Shown here: in pieces, positions 1 to 9,384 of the stretch
Numbering within the stretch: position 1 is the first letter of the stretch
Layout: each line of letters starts with the position of its first letter
NCBI GenBank assembly: GCA_963762435.1
Contig: CAVXLN010000003.1
Location: forward strand, 186,001-250,000
Length of the DNA stretch: 64,000 nt
Direction: 5' to 3'
Source of the DNA: JAXDMU01 sp963762435
GTDB taxonomy: Bacteria; Pseudomonadota; Alphaproteobacteria; ATCC43930; CGMCC-115725
Position numbers and translations under genes: made by a program
Notes under the pieces: generated by a model
Database searches by the model: none
Told to the model about the DNA's origin: nothing
The model's input: the letters and a program-made list of their open reading frames with translations, nothing else

Positions 1-761
1 CGCGCCGTCGCGCGCACTTGCGCCGAATCCTTGACCTCGCCCGGTCGCATTGGTGCCGCGAAAAGCGACGGGTAGATCTCGGCCAGCACGACACCGCCCG
101 GTGCTCGTGCTGCGAGCCCGGTCTCGTAAGGCCACACCGTGATCTGGCCATCGAAGCGCCGGCGCAGCTTTTCGAGCATGGGAATGCCCATGAGCGCCTG
201 GCTGCCGGCGCTGCCGATGCCGGTCAGCTTCCAGACTGTCTGCGACGAGCGCACGCGGTCATCGACCAGCCGGCGCTCGGCGAGGCCGGCCTCGGGATGG
301 CGGCGATGATGATGCGGATCGAGGCCCGGAAGATCACGCCCCGCGGGCCGGCCCCAGAAAGGATAGGCGCCGTTCGAGATACGCCGGTTGAGCTCGGCGG
401 CGACGGTGAAGCGGTTGTTGCCATTGGCCGCATCGTCCGCGATGAGCCGGTCGAGCTCCTGCCAGACCGCGCGCCAAGCCGGACCCGCAAGCCCAAGGCG
501 CACCGCCAATCTCGTCGGATAGCCCAGCGGGAAATCAACCCCCATCAGCACCGAGCGGCGCTCCGCCAGCTCGGCCTCGAGGAATGAGGCGATGCGCTCG
601 GCCGCCTTCGCCCGCGTCGGCAGATTTTCGGGATCGTCGGCGACCAATTCGCCCGAGCCCTGCCGCCGCAGTCCGGCGATCCAGATACTGTCCGCTCCGA
701 GCTTCGGCGTGGCGGCGGCGCTCCAATCGACCATCAGATAGGTGTCGAAGAGAGGCGGCAC
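1..761 (-). CDS. Conserved protein of unknown function in cobalamin locus, C-terminus cut by window edge
   Basis: An open frame reads without a stop from a GTG at 761 to the window edge, about 253 residues. The GTG is chosen because GGAGGAAGG lies just upstream and overlaps the end of cbiX, leaving a 4-nt gap. The N-terminus reads as a soluble protein (VPPLFDTYLMVDWSAAATPK). It carries a histidine run (DPHHHRRHPEAG) and later a YETGLAARAPGG stretch. I do not recognise a catalytic motif. Proteins with a similar VDWSA start occur in alphaproteobacterial B12 clusters, sometimes labelled molybdopterin-guanine-dinucleotide related, but that is from memory and uncertain. Its tight coupling to cbiX suggests a role in early cobalamin or metal handling; this is inference. 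Confidence 0.6.
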   Translation of the reverse strand, partial: MPPLFDTYLMVDWSAAATPKLGADSIWIAGLRRQGSGELVADDPENLPTRAKAAERIASFLEAELAERRSVLMGVDFPLGYPTRLAVRLGLAGPAWRAVWQELDRLIADDAANGNNRFTVAAELNRRISNGAYPFWGRPAGRDLPGLDPHHHRRHPEAGLAERRLVDDRVRSSQTVWKLTGIGSAGSQALMGIPMLEKLRRRFDGQITVWPYETGLAARAPGGVVLAEIYPSLFAAPMRPGEVKDSAQVRATA

Positions 762-765
762 CCGA

Positions 766-1752
766 TCATCCTTCCTCCACGCCGTCCGGCCGCACCGGGA
801 AATTGGGGTCCGGATGGTGATGATGGTGGTCGTGCGTATGGCCGCCGATGCCGGCCACGTGATGATGATGGCCTTCCTGGGGTGCTCCCACCGATTCCCG
901 GTAGCCGATGATCTGCGTGCGGTACTTGCAGAGCTGGCAATTCATGACCGGCGAGCCGTCGAGGATCTCGGCCACCTGGTCGGCGAAGGCTTCGAGCACC
1001 AGGGGGTGATCGCGCAGATAAGGCGCCTTCACGAACTCGATCCCCGGATGGCGGGAAGCGACCGCGTCGGTCTGGTCGTAGATCCGCTGCACCAAAACAC
1101 CGGTGAACAGGAAATAGGGAAACACGATGATCCGGCCGAAGCCCAGCCGCACTGCTTTCTCGAGGCACTCGTCGACGCGCGGGGAGGCCACGCCGGAATA
1201 GGCCACCTCGGTCCAGCCGAAGCCCATTCCCTCCCACAACATGCGCGCGACCTTGGCGATGTTGGAGTTGGCGTCGGGATCGTTGGTGCCGCGGCCGACC
1301 ACGACGAGCAGTGTCTCGTCGCGCTTGACCGCGCGGGGGCCGGAGAATTCGGCCTCCTCGATCCGGTCGCGCGCCGCCTCCAGGAGCCGCGGATCGATGC
1401 CGAGATCGCGGCCGAACTTGATCTCGATGCCCGGATTATCCGCCATGAAGCTGTTGAGCTCCCACGGCAGATCGTTCTTCACATGAGAAGCGGCGAACAG
1501 CATGCCGGGGATCGCGAGGATGCGGGTGACCCCCTGATCGACCAGTGCCTTGAGCCCGTCGCGGATGACCGGCCGGGCGAATTCGAGATAGCCGGTCTCG
1601 ATCGGATATGTGGGCAGCGCCTTGCGCAAGCCGGCCGCGACAAGCTCGAATTCCGCCATGGCGCCGGCATCGCGGCTGCCATGGCCGCACACCATGATGC
1701 CGGTCATCGGCTCGCCATACTCGGCGGCGATGATCTGCGCGACCTCGTTCAT
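766..1752 (-). CDS. cbiX: CbiX-type sirohydrochlorin cobaltochelatase with MxCxxC and His-rich tail
   Basis: The 328-residue protein has two chelatase-like repeats, as expected for the long CbiX form. The first begins GIMVCGHGSRD (His24), with a second likely metal-binding His at about residue 90 (FAASHVKNDL). The second domain contains VVVGRGTND and FPYFLFTGVL. After the chelatase fold comes MNCQLC (residues 270-275), the MxCxxC signature of long CbiX proteins that bind an Fe-S cluster. It is followed by two histidine clusters (about residues 295-313), a probable cobalt store or sensor. Known role of the family: insertion of Co2+ into sirohydrochlorin in the cytoplasm. The ATG at 1752 is taken because residues further upstream look non-coding. 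It is divergent from cobD and upstream of the truncated gene at the left edge. Confidence 0.9.
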   Translation of the reverse strand: MNEVAQIIAAEYGEPMTGIMVCGHGSRDAGAMAEFELVAAGLRKALPTYPIETGYLEFARPVIRDGLKALVDQGVTRILAIPGMLFAASHVKNDLPWELNSFMADNPGIEIKFGRDLGIDPRLLEAARDRIEEAEFSGPRAVKRDETLLVVVGRGTNDPDANSNIAKVARMLWEGMGFGWTEVAYSGVASPRVDECLEKAVRLGFGRIIVFPYFLFTGVLVQRIYDQTDAVASRHPGIEFVKAPYLRDHPLVLEAFADQVAEILDGSPVMNCQLCKYRTQIIGYRESVGAPQEGHHHHVAGIGGHTHDHHHHHPDPNFPVRPDGVEEG

Positions 1753-1826
1753 CCTATCCGCTTGCCCTTTCCTTGCGCCCGCCACGATTGACCGGCGGCG
1801 CCGGCACTCGCCATGCTGCGACCGCC

Positions 1827-2846
1827 ATGTCCTTTTTCGCAACGATCTTCGTCGATTCGCTGATTCCGCCGACGCGTCTCGGCGATCGCCTGGTGATCCT
1901 GATCCTGGCGCTGGCGCTCGACGCCGTCATCGGCGATCCGCCCGCCCTCTATGCCCGCATACCGCATCCGGTCGCGCTGATCGGCAAAGCCATAGCGCTG
2001 TTCGACCGGCGGCTCAACCGCGACACGCGCAGCGAAGCGACGCGGCGGGTGCGCGGCGTGGTCGTGCTGATCCTCATGGCGCTGGCGGCACTCGCCGTTG
2101 GCTCCGCTCTGTCGCTTGGCGCCGCCCTCATTCCCCAGGGCTGGATCCTGGAGCTGATCCTGGTGGCGGTACTCGTCGCCCAGCGCAGCCTGTTCGATCA
2201 TGTGATGGCGGTTCGCCGCGCGCTCGAGCAGCAGGGGCTCGCAGCCGGGCGGGCCGCCGTCAGCCAGATCGTCGGGCGCGATCCCGAGACGCTCGACGGT
2301 TTCGCGGTGGCGCGGGCCGGCATCGAATCGCTGGCCGAGAATTTCAGCGACGGCATCGTGGCCCCGGTGCTGTTCTATGCGGCGGGCGGGCTGCCCGGCA
2401 TCCTGCTCTACAAGACGGTGAACACGCTCGACAGCATGATCGGGCACCGGTCCGAGCGCTATCGCGCCTTCGGCTGGGCCTCGGCACGGTTCGACGATCT
2501 GCTCAATTTGATCCCGGCGCGCCTGTCCGGCCTCATGATCGCGCTCGCAGCATTCTTCCTGCCAGACGGGCGGCCGATCCGCGCGATCAGGCTGATGTGG
2601 CGGGACGCGCGCAAGCATCGCTCGCCCAATGCCGGCTGGCCGGAGGCGGCGATGGCGGGCGCCCTTGGCCTGTCGCTGGCCGGGCCGCGCCGCTATGGGG
2701 CCCTGGTGATCGACGATCCCTGGCTCGGCGACGGCACGGTTCAGGCTATGGCCGGCGATATGCGCCGTGCACTCATGCTGTTCGTCGTGGCCTGTCTGAT
2801 CGAGCTGCTGATGCTGGGAGGGGCGGCGCTGGCGCTCGGCCACTAA
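1827..2846 (+). CDS. cobD: Adenosylcobinamide-phosphate synthase (CobD/CbiB)
   Basis: This 339-residue integral membrane protein attaches the aminopropanol arm to adenosylcobyric acid. Hallmarks are the early membrane segment with DAVIGDPP near the N-terminus, followed by HPVALIGKAI. Further on are the conserved VNTLDSMIGHRSERY and ASARFDDLLNLIPAR blocks, and a C-terminal hydrophobic helix. The ATG at 1827 opens just before the first hydrophobic segment; upstream in-frame residues are unlike the family. Its stop overlaps the cobQ stop by 4 nt on the opposite strand, so the two genes converge. It is divergent from cbiX with about 75 nt between starts. Confidence 0.93.
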   Translation: MSFFATIFVDSLIPPTRLGDRLVILILALALDAVIGDPPALYARIPHPVALIGKAIALFDRRLNRDTRSEATRRVRGVVVLILMALAALAVGSALSLGAALIPQGWILELILVAVLVAQRSLFDHVMAVRRALEQQGLAAGRAAVSQIVGRDPETLDGFAVARAGIESLAENFSDGIVAPVLFYAAGGLPGILLYKTVNTLDSMIGHRSERYRAFGWASARFDDLLNLIPARLSGLMIALAAFFLPDGRPIRAIRLMWRDARKHRSPNAGWPEAAMAGALGLSLAGPRRYGALVIDDPWLGDGTVQAMAGDMRRALMLFVVACLIELLMLGGAALALGH

Positions 2847-4288
2847 GCTCGCGCCAGCGCCAGCAGCCGGTCGAGATCGAGATGCGTTTCGAGATGATCG
2901 GCCAGCCGGTCGAGCACGCTGTCGATGAGCGCCGAGTGGTCGAGCATCGGATCGGCGGCGGCGCCGAGACGCGACAGATACTGGCGGCGCCAGGCATCGG
3001 ACCCGAAGATTCCGTGGAGATAGCAGCCGGCGATGCGGCCGTCGGCCGACACGGCTCCTTCGGGCCGGCCATCGAGGCTGAGGAAGGGTTGATCCGTGCC
3101 CGGCCCCTCGGTCCGGCCGAGATGGATCTCGTAGCCGCTGATGGAGAGGCCGCTCAGCCGGTCGGTGGCGGCGATCGCGACCAACCTCTTGTCGCCGCCG
3201 AGGATCGTTTCGATATCGAGATAATTGAGGCCGGCCGCCTCGCCGGGCGGCCCTTCGATGCCTTCGGGATCGGCGACGCGGCGGCCCAGCATCTGGTATC
3301 CGCCGCACAATCCCAGCACATGGCCGCCCGCGCGGATGTGGGCGGCGAGATCGATGTCCCAGCCCTCGGCCCGAAATGCGGCGAGATCGGCGATCGTGGC
3401 CTTGGAGCCGGGCAACAGCACCAGCTGCGCGTCGCGCGGCAGCGGATGGCCGGGCTGGACGATCTCGACCGCGATATCGGGCTCGGCCCGCAAGGGATCG
3501 AGATCGTCGAAATTGGCGATATGCGGCAGTCGCGGCACGGCGATCTTGCACCGGCCACCGCCTGAGGGTACCGCGCGATCGAGCGCCACCCCATCCTCTG
3601 GCGGCAGCCTGGATGCCAAGGGAAAGAACGGCACGATTCCGAGGCATGGCAACCCGGTCCGTTCGGCCAGGATCGCGATGGCGGGGTCGAACAGGCTGAG
3701 GTCGCCGCGGAACTTGTTGATGATATAGGCCTTGAGCCGCGCCCGCTCGGCCGGCGGCAGCAGCGCATGAGTGCCGGCAATCGCAGCCAGCACGCCGCCG
3801 CGATCGATATCGCCGATCAGCACCACCGGCAGATCGGCCGCCTCGGCAAAGCCCATATTGGCGATGTCGCCCGTGCGCAGATTGATCTCGGCCGGCGAGC
3901 CCGCCCCTTCGACCAGCACGAGGTCGGCGCCGGCAGCCAGACGATGATAGCTGTCGAGCACACGCGGCATCAGCTGCGGCTTCAGCGCCTGATAGTCACG
4001 CGCCAGGAATGTGCCGAAAACTTGCCCCTGCACAATGACTTGCGCGCCGATCATGGATTGCGGCTTGAGCAAGACGGGATTCATGTCCGTCGTTGCGGCA
4101 ATGAAGCAAGCGCGGGCCTGAAGCGCTTGAGCGCGGCCGATTTCTCCGCCATCGGCGGTCACGGCCGCATTGTTCGACATGTTCTGCGGCTTGAACGGCC
4201 GGACGGCCAGGCCGCGCCTGGTGAAGGTGCGGCCGAGGCCGGCGACGAGCAATGACTTCCCGACATCGGACCCCGTACCCTGGAACAT
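2843..4288 (-). CDS. cobQ: Cobyric acid synthase CobQ
   Basis: The enzyme is 481 residues long and amidates four side chains of adenosylcobyrinic a,c-diamide using ATP and glutamine. The N-terminal dethiobiotin-synthetase-like domain opens with MFQGTGSDVGKS (P-loop at residues 4-12). The C-terminal class I glutamine amidotransferase domain has the nucleophile Cys328 in LGLCGGYQMLG and His425 in CYLHGIF. The first ATG after the preceding gene is at 4288; family members often begin a few residues earlier, so a non-ATG start slightly upstream is possible. It follows the SYLF gene on the same strand by about 30 nt and converges on cobD. Confidence 0.95.
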   Translation of the reverse strand: MFQGTGSDVGKSLLVAGLGRTFTRRGLAVRPFKPQNMSNNAAVTADGGEIGRAQALQARACFIAATTDMNPVLLKPQSMIGAQVIVQGQVFGTFLARDYQALKPQLMPRVLDSYHRLAAGADLVLVEGAGSPAEINLRTGDIANMGFAEAADLPVVLIGDIDRGGVLAAIAGTHALLPPAERARLKAYIINKFRGDLSLFDPAIAILAERTGLPCLGIVPFFPLASRLPPEDGVALDRAVPSGGGRCKIAVPRLPHIANFDDLDPLRAEPDIAVEIVQPGHPLPRDAQLVLLPGSKATIADLAAFRAEGWDIDLAAHIRAGGHVLGLCGGYQMLGRRVADPEGIEGPPGEAAGLNYLDIETILGGDKRLVAIAATDRLSGLSISGYEIHLGRTEGPGTDQPFLSLDGRPEGAVSADGRIAGCYLHGIFGSDAWRRQYLSRLGAAADPMLDHSALIDSVLDRLADHLETHLDLDRLLALARA

Positions 4289-4319
4289 GAGCGCGGGAGT
4301 CCGATGCGGAAAAGTTTTA

Positions 4320-4997
4320 TCAGCTGATCGAGTCGAGATTCGTCCTGAGACCATCGGCACCCGGATTCTTGGCGTTGTGCTTGAGCACGATATCCGAGGA
4401 GCTGACGGCGTGGCCGTAATAATCGGCATCCCACTCGTGACGCGGCTTGACCACCGAGCCATTGAGCGTCAGGCCGGCATAAGCACCGGTCGAGGACGAC
4501 CAGACGATGATGTCTGCGTTGAGATTGCCGGAGGTCGAGGCCTCGGCGCCCGAGCCCAGCGTCGCGACAGCGATGCCGGCCTGGGCGCCGATCTTGAACT
4601 CATCCTGCATCAGGGCATTGAGGCCCTTTTCACTCATCACGAACATGACGAGCTCGGACTGTTCGATGCCGATCTGCAGGCCGAAGGAGGCCGAGGCCAG
4701 CGTGTAGAAGGCCGGCTCGCTCCAGCGCTTCGGGCTCTCGCGGGTCAGCAGCACGCCGTCGCCGCCTTCGCCGCCGACGAAGAAGCCGCCCTTGACCAGG
4801 CCGGGGACGATCATCACGCCTTTGGCGCGGAGCAGAAGATCGCGGGCGTTGCCGAATTCCTTGTCCTTCTTCAGATCATCGACCGTGATCCTGGCCTTCT
4901 CGATTAGATTCTGCTGTTCGGACGCCTGGGCCGCCGGTGCGGCGTACTGGGCAACCGCCAAGGCCGCCGTGGCAGCCAGAAGAAGCATCTTGCGCAT
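4320..4997 (-). CDS. SYLF-domain (YSC84/DUF500) lipid-binding protein, exported
   Basis: The 225-residue protein has a clear signal peptide (MRKMLLLAATAALAVAQYAAPAAQAS, cut after an AxA-type site). The rest is a single SYLF domain: DLLLRAKGVMIVPGLVKGGF, then GGEGGDGVLLTRES, SFGLQIGIEQSELVMFVM and the terminal IVWSSSTGAYAGLTLNGSVV. Family knowledge: SYLF proteins bind phospholipid; bacterial exported members are poorly characterised. It sits between cobO (51 nt upstream) and cobQ (31 nt downstream) in the riboswitch-led cob operon and has no known place in B12 synthesis. Co-transcription is inferred from strand and spacing. Confidence 0.88.
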   Translation of the reverse strand: MRKMLLLAATAALAVAQYAAPAAQASEQQNLIEKARITVDDLKKDKEFGNARDLLLRAKGVMIVPGLVKGGFFVGGEGGDGVLLTRESPKRWSEPAFYTLASASFGLQIGIEQSELVMFVMSEKGLNALMQDEFKIGAQAGIAVATLGSGAEASTSGNLNADIIVWSSSTGAYAGLTLNGSVVKPRHEWDADYYGHAVSSSDIVLKHNAKNPGADGLRTNLDSIS

Positions 4998-5048
4998 CTT
5001 GGTTTCCTCTCTACCGAAATTCCTACTTCGCGCAGTGAACGGCGGAAT

Positions 5049-5666
5049 TCAGAACTCGATCCCTGGTTGGGCGCGCACTCCTGCTCTAAACGGATGTTTT
5101 ATCATCGTCATCTCGGTGACGAGGTCGGCAATCTCGATCAGCTCGGGCTTCGCATTGCGCCCCGTGACCACGACATGGAGGTCGCGCGGCTTCGCTTTGA
5201 GCGTCTCGACCACCTCGTCGAGCGGCAGGTAATCATAGCGCAACGGGATGTTGAGCTCGTCGAGCAGCACGAAGCGATAGGCGGGATCGGCCATCATCGC
5301 CTTGGCGAATTCCCAGGCGGCGCGGGCCGCCGCGATGTCGCGCGCGCGATCCTGCGTCTCCCAGGTAAAGCCCTCGCCCATCGCCCGGCAGGTCACGAGC
5401 TCCGGAAACCGGTCCAGCACCTTGCGCTCGCCGGTTTCCCACTTGCCCTTGGTGAATTGCACGATGCCGGTGCGGAAGCCATGGCCGATGCAGCGCATGA
5501 CCATGCCGAAGGCCGCCGTCGACTTGCCCTTGCCGAGACCGGTATGGACGATCAGCAGGCCACGCTCCTCGGTCTTGGTCGCCAGCATCCGGTCGCGCGC
5601 TTCCTTGCGCTTCGCCATCTTCTCATTGTGGCGGGCGTTGAGCTCGGCTTCGGTCTCGTCGCTCAT
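5049..5666 (-). CDS. cobO: Corrinoid adenosyltransferase CobO (CobA/BtuR family)
   Basis: The 205-residue cytoplasmic enzyme transfers adenosyl from ATP to cob(I)yrinic acid diamide. The N-terminal helix (about residues 1-35, rich in Glu and Lys) precedes the P-loop TGLGKGKSTAAFG (residues 42-54). Downstream are the family blocks GIVQFTKGKWETGER and FVLLDELNIPLRYDYL, and the C-terminal VTGRNAKPELIEIADLVTEM. The ATG at 5666 overlaps the cobN stop (ATGA), so translation is coupled to cobN. A longer frame exists upstream but would run into cobN. Confidence 0.95.
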   Translation of the reverse strand: MSDETEAELNARHNEKMAKRKEARDRMLATKTEERGLLIVHTGLGKGKSTAAFGMVMRCIGHGFRTGIVQFTKGKWETGERKVLDRFPELVTCRAMGEGFTWETQDRARDIAAARAAWEFAKAMMADPAYRFVLLDELNIPLRYDYLPLDEVVETLKAKPRDLHVVVTGRNAKPELIEIADLVTEMTMIKHPFRAGVRAQPGIEF

Positions 5667-8600
5667 GAGTGCGCTTCCCTTTCCATCAGTTCGGACAGCC
5701 GGTCGCGCGCCGAGTTCGAGCGCGGCCGCCACAGCTGCCGATCGATCGCCTCGGCCAGGCGCGCCGCGATCTCGGCGCGGGCCGCCGGATTGTGCCGGTC
5801 GAGAAATTCCAGCACCGCGGGATCGCCGAGATAGGCGTCATAGAGCGCTTCGAACTGATGATCGCCCACGGCATCGGTGGTCGCCGCGAAGGCGAAAAGA
5901 TAATCGACCGTGGCCGCCATCTCGAAGCCGCCCTTGTAGCTATGGCGCATGATGCCCGCGAGCCATTTCGGATTGACCGCCCGGCCGCGGACGACCCGCG
6001 CGATCTCCTCCTTGAGCGTGCGGATGCGGGGCAGTTCCGGCTGGGAATGGTCGTTGTGGTAGATCGCCGGTGCGTGGCCCGTGAGATGCTCGACCGCGGC
6101 GGCGAGGCCGCCCTCGAACTGATAGTAATCGTCGCTGTCGAGCAAATCGTGCTCGCGATTATCCTGATTATGGAGCACGGCTTCGACCTGGCCGAGCCGC
6201 CGGCGGAAACTGTCCACGGCAGCCGTCCCCGCAGCGCCTTCGCCATAGGCCCAGCCGCCCCAGGCGAGATAGGCCTCGGCCAAATCCGCGGTATCGCGCC
6301 AGCCGCCCTCGTCGATGAGCGCTTGCAGGCCGGCACCATAGGCGCCCGGCATCGAGCCGAAGACGCGATATCCCGCCCGCCGCTCGGCAAGGTCGCGGGC
6401 CAGGCCCGACGCTTCCAACCGTGCCGTCTCGTCGCGCCAGCGCGCGGCCAGGGGGTTGATGTCTTCGGGCTCGTCGAGGGCCGCCACGGCCCGTGCCGCC
6501 GAATCGAAAAGATCGATGAGATTCGGGAAAGCGTCGCGGAAGAAGCCCGACACGCGGAGCGTCACATCGACCCGTGGCCGGTCGAGCACCGAGGCGGGCA
6601 GAATCTCGAAACCGGTGACGCGGCCGGTCGCCGGCTCCCAGACCGGGCGCACACCCATCAGCGCCAAGCCTTGCGCGATATCATCGCCGCCTGTCCGCAT
6701 ATTCGCGGTACCCCAGGCCGAGAGGGCGACGGCGGCGGGATAGGCGCCATGCTCCTGAACGTGGCGCTCGATCAGCAGTGAAGCCGATTTCCAGCCGAGC
6801 TGCCAGGCGGTGGGCGTCGGCACGCTGCGCGTATCGAGCGAATAGAAGTTGCGGCCCGTGGGCAGCACCTCCGGCCGGCCGCGGCTGGGCGCGCCGGACG
6901 GGCCGGGCGGCACGAAACGGCCATCGAGACCGGCGAGCAATCCCTTGAGCTCGGCCGGCCCGCAGGCATCGAGCGCCGGCAGCAGCGCCGATGCCACCCA
7001 ATCGAGCACGGCCGTCGATGCCGGACCGGCCGGCGGCGCCTCGCCCGCGACCAGGCGGCTTGCCAGCCCTTCGAGCCGCTCGACCGTATCGCCGACCGTG
7101 CGCCAGGCACTTTCGCCCGCGAGCAGCGCCGGCCGCGGTCCCCGCCAAGTTTCGCCGAGCGGGGCCAGGAGCGGATCGATGCCGAGATCGAGATCGGCAG
7201 CGAGTGCCCGGATGAGAGACGCCTGCTCCGGCCGCGGCCCGCGCGGCGCTCGCGCCAGCGCCAGTGCCAGATCGAGCCGTTGGGCGCCTGCGGGCGAGCG
7301 GCCGAAGATATGGAGCCCGTCGCGGATCTGCAGCTCTTTCAAACCGCAGAGATGGGCGTCAAGCTTGGCCAGCGCGGTCTCGGTGTCGAGTGCCGCCGTG
7401 ATGCCGCAATCGCGGTCGAGGCCGATCTCAGCCGCGAGATCGAGGATGTCGCGCCCGAGCGGACCGAGCCGGCGCGCATCGAGGCCCATGGCCGCGAAAT
7501 ATTCGTCGAGCAGGCTTTCGAGCCGAATGAGCGGCCCGTAGCTTTCGGCGCGCGTCAGCGGCGGCGTCAGATGATCGACGATCACGGCCTGGGCGCGGCG
7601 CTTGGCCTGGCTGCCCTCGCCCGGATCATTGACGATGAAGGGATAGAGATGCGGCATCGGCCCGAACACCGCCTCCGGCAAGCAGGCGCTGTCTAGTGCC
7701 ACGGACTTGCCCGGCAGCCACTCCATCGTGCCGTGCTTGCCCATATGAATGAGCGCGTCAGCCTGATGGCTGTGACGCAGCCAGAGATAGAAGGCGAAAT
7801 AGGCGTGCGGCGGCACGAGGTCGGGCGAGTGGTAGCTCGAGGCTGGATCGATGTCGTAGCCGCGCGAGGGCTGAATGCCGATCGCGATTTGGCCGAGCCG
7901 GAGGATCGAAAGCGCGAAGCCGTGGCCGGGCACGAAACCGGGATCGAGCATCGGCTCGCCCCAGCGCTCGGTCACGGCCTGCTGCACCGACCGCGGCAGC
8001 GCTGCGAAGCCTGCCTCATAGTCCGCGAGCGGCAGAAACAGCGTGTCCGCGCCGATCCGGCGCTTCTCGCGATTGGTCGGCCCGGCCTGGAGCCGGCGGA
8101 TCAGCGCGTCGCCGTCGGCCGGCACCGGATCGACGCCATAGCCGGCCGCCTTCAGCGCGCGCAGTATTTCGATCAGCCCGTTCGGCGTGTCGAGCCCGAC
8201 GCCATTGCCGATCCGCCCATCCTTGTTGGGGTAATTGGCGAGCACGATGCCGATGCGCCGCTCGGCCGGCCCGGTCCGGCGCAGCCTGACCCAGCGGGCG
8301 GCGAGCTCGGCCGTGAAGCTCGACTCGATCCGGCACGGGCTGGTAGAGCATCAGATCCGCCTCAGTCAGCGGATCGCGCTCGTGCGAATTTTTGAACGAG
8401 ACGGCGCGCGTGATGATGCGGCCATCGACTTCCGGCAGCGCCACATTCATGGCGAGATCGCGCGCATCCAGGCCGCGCGTGCCGGCCCGCCACGCCGCCT
8501 CGCTGCCGCCCGAGAAGATGATCTGCAGATGCGGGCAATCGGCGATGGGTGCCACGGACTCGGCACCGGGTGCGGCAACGGAAAAGGCGGTCGCGTTAAG

Positions 8601-9380
8601 CACGATATCGGGCGGCGTCTCGGCGAAGAGCTCGGCCAGCCGCTCGGCCGACGCCTTGTCCTTGAGGCTCGCCACCCAGATCGGCAGCACATTGAGGCCG
8701 TGGGCTGCGAGGGCCGCGATCAGCGCGTCGATCGGCGCCAGATTGGCCGCCTGGTAGAGCGCGCGATAGAAGATGAGTGCCGCGACCGGCAGACCTTGCC
8801 GCCAATGCGCCTGCGGATCGCCGGCGCCCGGCCAATAGAGGCCGGCATGCGGAAGCGCTACCGCCTCGGCCGGCGCGTCGGTGCGGCCGAGCAGCGTGCC
8901 GGCAAGCCGCAGGAAATTCTCGGCATTGGCGGGCCCGCCTTCGACCAGATAGCGCCAGAGAAGATGGGCGATCGCCGGCTCGATCGTGCTCCAGCCGCCA
9001 AGATCGGGATCCGGCCGATCGTCGCCGGGCAGGAAAGCCACCGGGATGCCTCGCGCCCGGCACAGCGCCGACAGGCGCTCGACGCCGTAAGGCCAATAGG
9101 ATTGGCCGCCCAGCAGCCGGACGATGACGAGCTTTGACGACGCCACGATCTGATCGGCATAGAGATCGACCGAGAAATTGTGCCGAAGCGCCAACAGGCT
9201 CGCGAGCCGGAGGTTCGGCCGATCCGGATCTCGCGCCACGAGCGCCCGCTGCGCCGCGGCCAGGCAGGCGATCTCGCTGTCCGCCGCCGACAGCACGACG
9301 ATATCGCCTTGTGTCTGGCCGAGATCGACGGCCTCGCTGCCGTCATTGACCTGGCCCGGCTTGGCGGCGAGGAGATGCAT
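5663..9380 (-). CDS. cobN: Aerobic cobaltochelatase large subunit CobN, with apparent frameshift near 8321
   Basis: CobN inserts Co2+ into hydrogenobyrinic a,c-diamide together with two AAA-type partner subunits, which are not in this window. Two overlapping frames together give about 1,238 residues, the usual CobN length. The N-terminal part starts at 9380 and runs well to LMLYQPVPDRV. The match then continues in another frame with SFTAELAARWVRLRRT and IGIVLANYPNKDGRIGNGVG, through to HNDHSQPELPRI and the conserved C-terminus. Removing one base in the GTCGAGC stretch (about 8319-8325) restores a gapless family-like read (PVPDRV-SFTAEL). This could be a sequencing error or a true inactivating mutation. 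The start is 4 nt after cobW and the end overlaps cobO. Confidence 0.92.
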
Positions 9381-9384
9381 CGAA

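Noticed and set aside
1749..3647. Long minus-strand frame across cobD and the end of cobQ
   Set aside because: It covers cobD in antisense and cobQ out of frame and has low-complexity Arg/Gly/Ala composition. The known genes explain the region.
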